Made by a program: the position numbers and the translations under genes
In this document: positions 46,701 to 55,641 of the stretch, piece after piece
Layout of the letters: each line of letters opens with the position of its first letter
How positions within the stretch are numbered: position 1 is the stretch's first letter
Notes under the pieces: model-generated
Seen by the model: the letters and a program-made list of their open reading frames with translations, nothing else
Told to the model about the DNA's origin: nothing
Database searches by the model: none
NCBI GenBank assembly: GCA_948470475.1
Contig: OX419344.1
Location: forward strand, 23,892,225 to 23,956,224
DNA length: 64,000 nt
Origin: Galaxea fascicularis
Taxonomy: Eukaryota > Cnidaria > Anthozoa > Scleractinia > Euphylliidae
Direction of reading: 5' to 3'

Positions 46701-48878
46701 TATTTAACTTCGCCAAGCTGGCAAGGACACCGCAACAGCGAGCACCAATTTCTGCAGGCCCGAGACACAGGTCAACACCAGGTGTGGTCACAGCCAGGGT
46801 TCGTTACGTCCCTAGTGGTTCTTTAACGTCCCACAGAATTAATTGTGGAGAGTTGTAAGATGGAACCTCCGGTTTATCGTCCTTATCCGTGAAGACTAGA
46901 AACTCTAACCATTTGCAGATGTCATTGCAAAGGAAGCACTTTCTCCTCAGTTATTTAAAGACCCTGAGTGTTGGTCCAGCTGGGGTTGGAACCCACGACC
47001 TCCACGATGTTAGTCCGGAACTCTACCAACTGAGCTAACCGGTCGGAGGTAAAATTATTGTTATTATCATTATTCACTAAGTATTAAAATCAGCCAAATT
47101 CTTCAGTTGATCATTACTGAAGAACTACGGGCATTACAACACACAACATCCTAAACGTCTGCAGTATGCTTCAACATAAAGAAGAAGTACAAAAGACAGG
47201 GATAAAGAAAAAATGCCACTTATTAACTGTATCCTTAAACACAACAATGACATCCTGTGTTTTTCTTCAAGTAAAGTTCTAAGATTTTACAGCTTATTGT
47301 ACACTGTGCTCTAAGGAATGATTGCAACTCCTTCTAGAAGAAGGATTATTTATTTTAAGGTGTTAGTCAGTTGCTGCAGGTCTAGTGGAAAGACTTAAAT
47401 GTAAGGAACTACATGTACATGTATAGCAGTTACAAGAAACTTACTTATGGAGAGGAAGGGGTCAGAACATTAAAATCGGATTAATTTTCATGAAATGATT
47501 ACCTTGTCTCTTTATCAAGCTGTTGACAACCATCAATTACTTTAACATAGCAGCCAATGTCATGAAGATCTCTTAAAAATAAAACAAAACAAACACTGTG
47601 TTAGATAAATGAAACAACATCTCAGTGTGATCATTAGTTTAACTTTCACCTTAGTGATAGTGGGGTGGGGACAGTAGAGAATAGGGGTGAAATAGTAGAA
47701 TGAGGGGTGTGGAGGGGGGGAAGAGAAGTTAACAATTTCTGAAAAACAAAAACAGGGTCATCCAATACTCTTAGGTTACTCCCCTGCACCTCTCACCATT
47801 ACAACATATTTAAGCAAAGGGAATGACTTAACAGTGTTTACAAACCTTTGTGCGTCCAATCTGAGGTCAGCTGAAATACTGAACCACACATGTCTGCACC
47901 TTCCACGAGCAAAATTATCCAATACAATTCCAGAAATCTGAAACAAAAAGACCATGTAGAGTATGCCAAATTCATTCTTTTCATAATAAAACATTTATAT
48001 CCCTTGGAAGGAAAGATGATTGCAAACAAAATCATGTCACAAAACTTTCTTTTAAGTCTAAAGCAACTAACTGCAAATGCATGTTTAAATCAAACTCAAT
48101 ATAACAGATGTTCTTTAAAGTGAAGATCATATTAACCTGTCTCCCTTTGCCAACACCAGCACCATCTCCAATGAAGAACCCTGCCCTCTGTCCACTTGCA
48201 AGCATCACCTGATGTCTCTGACACTGAAAATTAATACATACAACCAAAAGTATGCCAAGGTTACTTTGACTGTTATAAAGACAAAGATCAAGATAAGTGC
48301 TTCATATAAGAAATGCTTTGTATCTACTTACAGCATACAAGACTCCTTCCAGCTGTAAATCACTCAGTTTACCTGAAACAAGGTGTAGTCAGTTAAAGCA
48401 TTTTTTTCACAAAATTAACACTCTAATATTATTAGCACTTGTCCATTCACTATTTACAGATCTGCTGATTTAAAAATTCTGAAAACACTGCCACATTTAC
48501 AACCTGCCTTGTGAATTAAAAATTGTGTAGTAAGGTACAAGAAAAGTAGACCAAAGCATTAACAGCAACCAACACAAAATGTGATTGAAAACCACATCCA
48601 GTATAGCATTTTAAATTTGTCAACAATTAGGTCCTACCACACCTGATTCCACTAATTCCTTTGGAACGGCCTCAAACAGTCCATATTTAGCTGTAGGTAG
48701 TAGTTGTGCCTGGTTGAAAAATTATTTAACAAATTAGACCCATAGCCTGGACAGAAAGGGCAATAATAAAGTTAGCAAATGCAAGTTGAAGAAATATTTA
48801 TTTGGGAATAAAACAAAAGAAAGTGTCATGTTCGATTGCTACTCAAGGACTATTACTAATAGTCCTCTAGTAGCATAA

Positions 48879-48912
<34 letters not shown>

Positions 48913-51576
48913 GTTGAGTGATACTAAATCAAGATATTCAAACTTTGCAATACAATGGATGTTCTATGCAACACAACACTTCTTTACACCCAATCTGCAC
49001 TGCACTATATTTTAACCATAATGCTACAAAAGCAAGCACATTATTGTCTACTCCTTATTTTAAGTGGTAGCATATTGAACTTACTGCTAAGCATCCTGCT
49101 TCCACTATATCTCCCGGATGGGGTTGAATACTCTTGTGGTTTAATGAGCAGCACACGTAAGTGGAGAAGACATCCTCACTGTGAACCAAATCAAACATCA
49201 AAATAAAGCTCATGCCTTCATGTCCATCATAAGGAAAAGTCTGTCCAGTGGTTAGAAGACAGTGAGGTGGAAACATGAGAGAAAAGAGGGTTGACTTGGA
49301 GAGACATCTTAATTCGTTTCCTCCTATATATTCAGTCACATATTTATGCTTAAATGCTGACTGAAAAACACTGCAGCCATCCAGGTGGAAAGCAAGAGCT
49401 TAAGGTTAGTTTCCCATGAGTGAAATCAGTGTTACTTGTACATGTAGACAGAAAATGGGCTTCAAGGAAAACTTTATCATTGGAAGCATAACTGAAATGC
49501 TGTTTCCATTTGCAATAATATTGATATTGACATACTCATGACCAAGGAAGATACACTGTACTTTAACTCTTTCTTGTCAAAGTTTTCTTGAGCCATTTCT
49601 GAAATTTTCTGAGTGTCAGCGATCGAGACGATCTGGCGATTCCTTATTTGGCGTTACCTTGGTGATTTTCGCTGATCTTGAGCACTGAAGGCTCTCTTGT
49701 TTTTGTCACGCTGGTCACGCTAGCTGTTGCTTGTTTTCAAGCGAGCACTCGGCGTGAAATTTGGTAAGTATGCGACTTATAAGTGTTTTTTCGAGTCATT
49801 TTCCACTTCAGAAGCCCCTAGCCTGGCATCATCAAGCTGGTTTGGGGGTAGAGGCAATCCTCTGAAAGAAACCAGAGGTGAAAAACAATTTCACAGCGAT
49901 TTAGCCGCTACGAGTGTGTCGCCGAGTCATGACGGTTGAAGAGTGAGGTTGTCTTTCTGGCCTTTCTGAGGATGGATTCCAGGACCTAGCGTGGCAGTTT
50001 TGGCTTGTTTTGACTTCTAAATAATGCAATCAGTACAATATTTCGCCAGCAGGACTGGGTGGCTCAACACTTATAAAAAACCTATGAAACAGAAATTGGC
50101 GGACTTCCATGTCGCCGTTATCAAGGAATTACCCAGAATTCATTTCGCTCATGACGACGAACCTTTCGGATGAGTGGGGATAGCTCTTCTTCAACAGCTT
50201 TTCCTCGGCGTGCTAAACAAGTGAGCAGAAAAATGTGGCAAAGAATTAAAGTGCTGGAGCTGAACTTTACTGCAAATGTCGTTTTTGGGCACCAGGAGGA
50301 GTTTTTGTATCGGAAACTTAAAGACAAAAATCGTATATTTTGGTGTTGTCTGAGGGCGTTCACTTCGGACAGTTTGGGTTTTGTAGGGAACCAAACAGTC
50401 ATGTTCAATGGAAATCGGCCATGGTAGCGCATTTATGGGGTGTTAAAATTCAAAGCACTAACCATTTCAAAGTATCAATGCCTCATTTCAACTTTCCAAT
50501 TCTTAAAGAGTAACCATGCATCTGTAGAATGTACTGGTCCATATGGACAAGTACATTAAACGGCCTGACAAGAAAGGGTTAAACTTAAGTACTTCCACAA
50601 TCTCCTTCATGGCAGAGTCAAAGGTAATACTGTGGATAAACCACCTCAAACAGGCATGGTTCTAAATTAAAGATAGAGCTCTTTCATGATACTCTATCAC
50701 AGCTATTTCTGTAGTTTGTCAATGGTGGCTATTTACTACAAGAAGTATTTAGAGAAACTCTGAAGGTTTCCATGCTACTGGTTTGCCAGCTTGAGGATCC
50801 ATCACCCACTTCAAGTATTTGAAGAATGAAGAAGCATATTATTCTATATCATATTATTGGCTTGGCAGCTCAAGAGTTGCAAAGAACAAGGAAAGTGTTC
50901 GATGGCTAACAATCTATTTCTGGGAAGTCAAGAGGGTGTGTGAAACAGCTGAAACATGAAACAATGAAGTTGTCAGGGGCTTTCCTTGCTCATCACAGCT
51001 GAATGTCAAGCTACCAAGCCAGTACAATAATTCTGGCAACAGGCCTGGAACAGTGTCACTGTATTCAGGGATTCAATGTTATCGCCTGAGATTTCACTTG
51101 ACAATCCCCTTAAACACCATCTCCTCTATGTTTTGTAACCTTAAAAGGAATATAATATGATCGAAATACTTTTCAAAAATGAAGGTATCTTCTGAAGAAG
51201 GGACTAAGGCCCATTTGAATGATGCATACATGTAAGCTTATGCAAATAACTTGTACATGTAAGCTTAAATTGTTAAGCTTACATGTACAAGTTATTTGCA
51301 TAGAAACGCGCAATAGCGTGCTTTCTCGCTCACTCTACACAAAAGTCTCACGGGAAAAGTAACAGCATGAGTCGCTCCGTCCTTTTGAATACACTGTTTC
51401 TTACAGAAGCGACAGAATTAAGGTTCACCCATCTCCTGTACTAATTACCTTCGGCTCTCTGCCACAACCCCGTGCGCCATTTTGTTGAGTTCTTCATGCT
51501 CCTCGGTCGGGTTTTCAACGCGATTTATTGAGACGCGGCGTTGCAGTACGGGAGATTCTGGACTAGAAAGAGCCAT
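28753..51576 (-). CDS. SBNO-like: Strawberry notch (SBNO) family helicase with C-terminal UBZ4 zinc finger
   Basis: Read as 32 exons whose phases all match, giving 1,221 residues. Exons, 5' to 3': 51576-51449, 49178-49085, 48709-48643, 48372-48332, 48223-48137, 47937-47846, 47571-47503, 46333-46254, 45569-45460, 44529-44477, 44241-44178, 43688-43598, 42373-42294, 41925-41858, 41335-41225, 41137-41044, 39098-38979, 38881-38796, 38242-38083, 37296-37236, 36595-36466, 36147-36062, 35194-35079, 34475-34380, 34283-34164, 33866-33805, 33646-33545, 33467-33288, 32925-32843, 31738-31633, 30231-30093, 29442-28753. Helicase motifs: Walker A G-D-G-A-G-V-G-K (129-136), D-E-C-H (246-249), S-A-T-G (285-288), motif VI Q-x-x-G-R-x-H-R-x-N-Q (617-627). 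SBNO-type sequence continues to about residue 985. The last exon (993-1221) is disordered, has T-I-K-N-F-F (1036-1041) resembling a PCNA box, and ends with C1195, C1198, H1214, C1218 in a UBZ4 pattern. The N-terminus is shorter than in vertebrate SBNO1/2. Nuclear ATP-dependent remodelling is inferred. Confidence 0.93.
29561..30008. mobile_element. Possible MITE in SBNO intron 31
   Basis: The left end GGGCCTGTTTAGATGGAGGG resembles the inverse of the right end GCATGTAAAGGCGGCC. The interior has CCCGGCTAGCCGAAGTAAGA-like segments and is non-coding. A pure C run follows at about 30017-30032. Confidence 0.4.
30705..30852. mobile_element. MITE with CAGGGTTGTAGCTAAG ends (SBNO intron 30)
   Basis: Ends TCAGGGTTGTAGCTAAG and CTTAGCCACAACCCTGA are near-exact inverted repeats. 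The interior carries repeated AGCCGGC blocks. About 148 bp. Confidence 0.8.
32023..32276. mobile_element. CCAAT-rich MITE (family A), copy 2 (SBNO intron 29)
   Basis: Ends AGGGCGGTTTTCAGC and ATTCAATCAAAAACCGCTCT are inverted. The interior has at least four CCAAT/ATTGG boxes and AATTTTCCCGCGCTTGGCGC, an E2F-like site. It is inverted relative to copy 1. Confidence 0.75.
32468..32590. mobile_element. Family A MITE fragment (SBNO intron 29)
   Basis: Starts AGGGCAGTTTTCAATTG like the family A terminus, then GCGATTGGTTTTGGTTTTCA and a second ATTGG. The right part is lost or diverged. Confidence 0.55.
35648..35917. mobile_element. CCAAT-rich MITE (family A), copy 3 (SBNO intron 22)
   Basis: The best-preserved copy. 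Ends AATTTTCAATTGAGTGTCG and CGACACTCAATTGAAAACC. Five CCAAT/ATTGG boxes and a TTTTCTCGCGCTTGGCGCC block lie between them. Confidence 0.88.
36922..37081. mobile_element. MITE with ACAGTCGAACTC ends (SBNO intron 20)
   Basis: Left ACAGTCGAACTCATATGAGG, right CTTAATAAGAGTTGAACTGT, imperfect inverted ends. The interior has several GGCGGCC(A/G) blocks. About 160 bp. Confidence 0.7.
37117..37192. repeat. (GGGGATA)n minisatellite
   Basis: About ten copies of a 7-base GGGGATA unit with single-base variants (GGGAATA, GAGACAG, GTGGATA), in SBNO intron 20. Confidence 0.95.
37439..37602. mobile_element. MITE with GTATTCA-CACGTGAC ends (SBNO intron 19)
   Basis: Left GTATTCATTCACGTGACCAG then GGCCATATTGG; right CCAACATGGCCGCC then GTGACGTCATGTGAATAC. 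The ends are inverted with small gaps. An internal ACCAATATGGCCGCCG repeat is present. Confidence 0.7.
37705..37907. mobile_element. MITE family B, copy 2 (SBNO intron 19)
   Basis: Same order of segments as 20184-20386: CCTTAAACCCTAAGATCAAA at the left, AATTCTCGTGACCACTCTG in the centre and GAGGGTTTAAAGG at the right. Confidence 0.85.
39386..40857. mobile_element. 1.47-kb DNA transposon with captured-exon-like segment (SBNO intron 16)
   Basis: Ends CAGGCCATCTGATA and TATCAGATGGCCTG are exact inverted repeats. ATTATA flanks both sides (39380-39385 and 40858-40863). Subterminal regions repeat TCGCACAAT-type units at both ends. In the middle, on the minus strand (about 39985-39765), is an open frame of about 75 codons ending at a consensus donor (gtgagt). 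It looks like a captured host exon: non-repetitive, with a R-C-D-L-V-F-P-V-V run and a [12 protein letters not shown] segment. No transposase recognised. Confidence 0.8.
41532..41693. mobile_element. MITE family C, copy 2 (SBNO intron 14)
   Basis: Ends CAGGGCTGTGCTCTAG and TTGGAGCACAGCCTTG with the same interior as 20844-21005. Confidence 0.88.
41716..41780. repeat. (GAT)n microsatellite
   Basis: Interrupted GAT/GAC triplet repeats in SBNO intron 14. They generate spurious Asp-, Met- and Ile-rich frames. Confidence 0.9.
42428..42605. repeat. Dispersed repeat D, copy 2 (SBNO intron 12)
   Basis: Starts CAGGGTTGTCACTAGGATTT and shares ATGAGCATGAAGCTCACAAA with 22056-22212. The right part has repeated CTGGCTAC units. 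Confidence 0.75.
45127..45307. mobile_element. MITE with GCAGGGGTTTCAAT ends (SBNO intron 9)
   Basis: GCAGGGGTTTCAATAAT at the left and ATCAATGAAACCCCTGC at the right are inverted with one or two mismatches. About 181 bp, non-coding. Confidence 0.8.
45607..45858. mobile_element. Possible MITE (SBNO intron 8)
   Basis: Left CAGGGTTCGTACACTTTG and right CAATGACCCTATGAACC are partly inverted. Internal CCATGACTTTCCAG blocks appear twice (with CCATGACTTTTCCAG). Confidence 0.5.
46505..46675. mobile_element. MITE with CAGGGTTTTCATTAAG ends (SBNO intron 7)
   Basis: Left CAGGGTTTTCATTAAG and right CTAATGAACACCCTG are inverted, resembling the CAGGGTT-ended group at 30705 and 42428. Confidence 0.65.
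46688..47046 (-). mobile_element. tRNA-derived SINE, copy 3 (SBNO intron 7)
   Basis: The tRNA-like head on the minus strand (GGTTAGCTCAGTTGGTAGAG, with the B box slightly mutated) is followed by the shared core and a TAAAA-repeat tail. Same strand as the host gene. Confidence 0.92.
49567..50578. mobile_element. piggyBac-like non-autonomous element, about 1 kb (SBNO intron 1)
   Basis: Termini CTCTTTCTTGTCA and TGACAAGAAAGGG are inverted with one mismatch, and each is flanked by TTAA (49563-49566 and 50579-50582). TTAA duplication and CCCTTT-type ends are hallmarks of piggyBac elements. Short open frames inside (49727-49939, 50170-50427) show no transposase motif. Part of the interior resembles 63560-63720. 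Confidence 0.75.
51240..51301. repeat. Perfect 28-bp inverted repeat (hairpin)
   Basis: Arms 51240-51267 and 51274-51301 are exact inverses with a six-base loop (AATTGT). They contain ATGCAAAT, an octamer-like motif, on both arms. SBNO intron 1. Confidence 0.9.
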
Positions 51577-51763
51577 AGATACGTTTTGGTCAGAGAAATG
51601 TCGTTAAAAAAGCTCTCATCCTCCAAATATTTTCGATGTTTGAGACGGAAATTGTTCCCGCATTTTTGGTTGTAACCGCTAAGAGCGCGGGCGCACTGAC
51701 CTAACCATAATGCACTGGGGAGAGGCACTGGGGAAAAAATGAAATGGTAATGACAGTGGATAT

Positions 51764-51865
51764 TATTATTACTATTATTATTATTATTATTGTTATTATC
51801 ATTATTATTATTATTTGTTGTTGTTGTTGTTGTTAGTAGTAGTAGTAGTAGTAGTGGTAGTTGTA
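51764..51865. repeat. Compound ATT / GTT / AGT microsatellite
   Basis: Successive triplet runs just upstream of the SBNO start. Open frames here are low-complexity artefacts. Confidence 0.95.
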
Positions 51866-52868
51866 GATTTCTGCACAGCTCGAGTGGTACATAAATTCTG
51901 TTTTACTCGGAAGTTTCCGAAACTGTCGAAATTATCGACCGGATCCCCGCGTCCCCATGTCCCCGAACATGTGTCCCTACGTCCCGGCCCCGCAGTCCCC
52001 GATCCACTATTAGTTAGGCTCACTTTGGGAACAGACAATGTTGCCAAATGCCGTTAGAGGCGCGATCCAGTAAAAACTTTCGGTTAGACTTCCCGAAATT
52101 TTCCTCTATCGAACATGTCGAACTGAACGGCATTTTCAATTTCAATTCAGAAATTCCTATTTCCTTGGGTATTTCATTAGGTCAGACGTCAAATGGAACG
52201 GCAAATTTCCGATCAGGCTGGTCCAGCAATAAAAGGGGGCCTCCTCCAAAGGTATACATTAGTTTCCGAAAAATTTCCAGTTGGACCGAGCCGTTAAATG
52301 CCGAAAATTTTGGTTGAATGGGATGCGCCCCTAAGTGTAAATGCTAGTTTCACAGTTTCGCTTATATTTCGAAGGCAAATGTGCTGTTAGAACAAAGGAA
52401 TCTAAAGATAGAAAATTCAAGGTCCATGACAGCACTTCCGTTGACAAAAACAACGAACCAACTCTATCATTCAGCTGACAGGAAACGGACTGACAACGGA
52501 GGAAGGTTGGAGAACCGCAAAAATGAGACCTACATGGAACCAAAGATTTGAGATTCCTTGTTTCATTCACAAGATATTTTAATGTAAAATCTCAAGAAAG
52601 GTACAAGGTTTCGGTTACATTTTTTTTTAGCTAACAAAGGCCATACCACCCAAATCCTGAAATTCCGCTAAAAGGCTTTTTCTGAAAAGTTGACGTTCTT
52701 CAACCATGACATTCTGTCATCATGATGTGTCCAAACATTCAGGCTCTCAAAAGAAACGACTACAGTGGTGCAGTGATCTCTTGTCACAGCCTGCCTATAT
52801 GACCAAGCCCGGTCTTTGTGCCGACTGATCGAGTGAAGCTATAAATGACTTGATATCACAAAAGAACC
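51866..52868. other. Intergenic, no gene seen
   Basis: Region between the divergent starts at 51576 (-) and 52869 (+). Pyrimidine-rich CCCCG..CCCTACGTCCCGG repeats occur at 51950-52005. No coding exon recognised. It could hold a shared promoter. Confidence 0.4.
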
Positions 52869-53531
52869 ATGGAGAGATCGAGTGTTATTAGAGAAATCAG
52901 GATGTTCTCCGCATACTTACACCAACAGTTTGGCAGCTCCTCGAGTTTTGGCAGGTGTGTTTCCTTTCACCTGGTATTAAAGGATTACAAACCGCACACA
53001 AGCACGCAAACACTTCAACTCCGTCTCTCCGGCCAAGGACAAATGCATTTACAGGATAGTTTGTACAGGGTGGTTTCGCCGCTTTGTCTTTCAAGGTACC
53101 CTGGGAGCAGTACTCCCTGGGATGGAATTGTTCTGTAACGAGTGTGACATTCAAATGAAAGCTAAGAAGCCGTACTTTACTGCTACATCAGTTTATTATG
53201 CCGTACAAAGGTTTTTCTAACTTTTTAGCAAAATCCAACGGCATCCTTGGTATGTTTAGACAAGGACGATCCTGAACACTTGGCACGAATTTTGAAGGTA
53301 ACTGATAGAACGGAGTGACTACAACATTTCATTTCCGGTGCCCATAGCGCTGAAGTTTGAAAACTGTCATCTCAGGAAATATATCTCCATTACTTCCAAA
53401 AGTACATAATTTGTTTCCCGGATTTGGGCATTGAGCCCCTTGACTGGCTGCTAAGTCGACTTATGGGAACGACGGAGTGGCGGGAGGGAGCAAAAGATAT
53501 AAATGAAAACGACTTTGAGAAAGTCTACTGA
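52869..53531 (+). CDS. Uncharacterised small three-exon protein, about 109 residues
   Basis: Not recognised. The model uses exons 52869-52973, 53229-53297 and 53376-53531, all phase 0, with borders ctg|gtatta, ttttag|caa, aag|gtaact and ctcag|gaa. The ATG has a favourable context (aaccATGg). Only the phase-0 reading of the 69-base middle exon is open, which supports the joining. The middle exon has L-D-K-D-D-P-E-H-L-A-R; the last has P-L-D-W-L-L-S-R-L-M-G and T-T-E-W-R-E-G. After the TGA at 53529-53531 the same frame stays open for 40 more Lys/Arg-rich codons to a TAG at 53652, so the TGA could be a mutation, a readthrough site or a wrong exon end. The exon 1 donor is weak; an alternative at 52956 would change phase. 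Confidence 0.4.
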
Positions 53532-53654
53532 GACCCCAAGAAACGAGTAGATAGTTTGAAACGAAGACTGAAAACGGAAACACTTGAGGCCTCTAGGAAA
53601 ACGAATAAGACTGCTGACGGGAAGGGCTTTAGTGCATCAAACCACAGGAACTAG

Positions 53655-55641
53655 ATCCCTTCAGGTTGATTGTTTTTCTGGTTAAACTCTGTTTGATTGA
53701 AACCATCATAGTTTGCCGGGAAAACTAGCCTAGGATAGATTGAAATCACACTTGAACGGTGTTTTAATTGTGAAGCTGGAATACCTCGGGCTAAATGGAG
53801 AAAAACTTGATCAACTACAGAAAGAGCCACTGTTTTGGTTTCATTACATTGATCAACATGGTGATTCATTATACACTGCTACTGACATCAATCATGCACC
53901 TTACGAGAATAGGGGGAATCATCAACAAACATGAAACGTCTTCGCGATTGACAATTTTTGTTACCGCTGTGTTACTGAGTCTCAAGGACTGTTTTTAAAT
54001 GCTGCACGCAGTCAGCTGATTACTGACCTTGTCATCTGTAAGCCCTTTAAACTTGGCACGCTTTAGCTTTATGGGGGTAAACAGGTTCTTATAAGTTAAA
54101 AGCATAAAACGTGTAAGGGTCGATAAATGGTGATAAGCAACAAGTAGTTCATCCTGATCGCACTGTGTTTGTGTTAGCGCTCGTTTTCGAGGGTCAAGCT
54201 TAGCAAGAATACACGCGAGCAGGGGCCCATGCTCCAAGGACAACGCAGGGGTTGGGGTTTCGCCCCCCCCCCCCCCCACACTTTTTTGGCGGATTCTGAA
54301 TCACTATTTCTTTTAACTGAAGTAAACCAGGTCTGTCTTTTACAAAAAAAGTACATTACATTATCTTGTGTCAAATATACGGACCTCTTAGGAAACGCTG
54401 CCTTTTTCTGCTTTGTCCATTTCCATCCAATTTAGTTTTTTTGAGGGTTTTGTCGTGCAAACACGGCTGGATGAGGCAGTTTGTTGTTAGGTTTGTTCCT
54501 GAGGGAACAGACGAGAAATGATCCATTTCAGACTTAAATCTCAAATTTTACAGGGGGGAGGTATGCCCCCGGATCCCCCTAGTTGGCTCACTCTTACGCG
54601 TTCGGATTAGCCCCCCGACTCGAAAATCCGCCCCGCGGTCCCTGTCATCACGAGAGCTGCTCTCCCTTAAAGCGCAGGGACACTCGCGTTTGAAGGCATG
54701 CGCGCCTAACAAATAATTATTTTGATCCGGAGGACTAAATGGTATTGAGTTTTGAAGCTAATGATATAAATTTGATTTTTTAAAATAAATGTCATGCAAA
54801 ATGACCTGTCGCCATTTTCCTTGAAAATGTCAAGAAAAGCTGATCATACTCATTTCACCAATCAAAATTGTGCTTACGTATACGCTGGAAAAATAGTGTC
54901 AGAGATTGAGTCTGACTCGGGTTTCAAATGAGTGGCTGGCTTATGTCAATTGTGATTTAGTTATTTCTCAAGTAATCAGATGTCACGTCTCTCACTGCTG
55001 TTTCACCTCAATACAACTTAGCCAGAGATAAAAGCGTTTATGCAACAAGGGTGAAAAGCGTTTAGCTGGCAGGTCTGAGTCAGTCAATCCACTTTGATAG
55101 CCAAATATTCCCGTTATCTGCTCAAATGGACCGCCATGGTGCGACGCTGGGTTTCACCTCACGTTGCTAGGAAATACAGTACAGTACTGTAGGTGCTTTC
55201 CCGTTTAATTCGCGCGAGGTGATTCTGTGGTAAAATGCCAAATATTGGGATTTGCACGAGATTAGCTTACATAAGAGATTTTGGTTTGCCAGCACTTGAT
55301 TTACTTTTCAGGAAAAGAAAAACTACATTTTCCTATTCTCATTGCTGGTTGTGACTCGGCATAGGGAAATCGAGAAAAGATCCGCATTTTGTGTGGGGAT
55401 ATCTGTTTTCACAAAGCCGCAAATAACCTTGGTATTGATTACCATTGTCTGATTCATTTTTGTTAATTTGTAACAAGGCTGTTATCCTATACAGTCACTC
55501 TTGTCAATGCCAAGAAATCCGAAATTTCTCGGGGGTCATACCTACAGATAAACATTTATATTGAATTTCACGTCTTCGTGCTGCGCGCTTGTTCGTGAAA
55601 ATCAAGTACATGTAAAGACAACGCAGTTACATCATCAAGAG
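53655..55641. other. Intergenic, no gene seen
   Basis: No recognised exon. A C run lies at 54265-54278 and pyrimidine/purine-rich patches near 54545-54660. The 3' part is the 5' flank of the GPCR gene; the reading frame upstream of its ATG is open but lacks another ATG. Confidence 0.4.

Noticed and set aside
55561..55641. N-terminal extension of the GPCR
   Set aside because: The frame is open but the first codon is TTG. The first ATG is at 55642 and gives a normal N-terminus.
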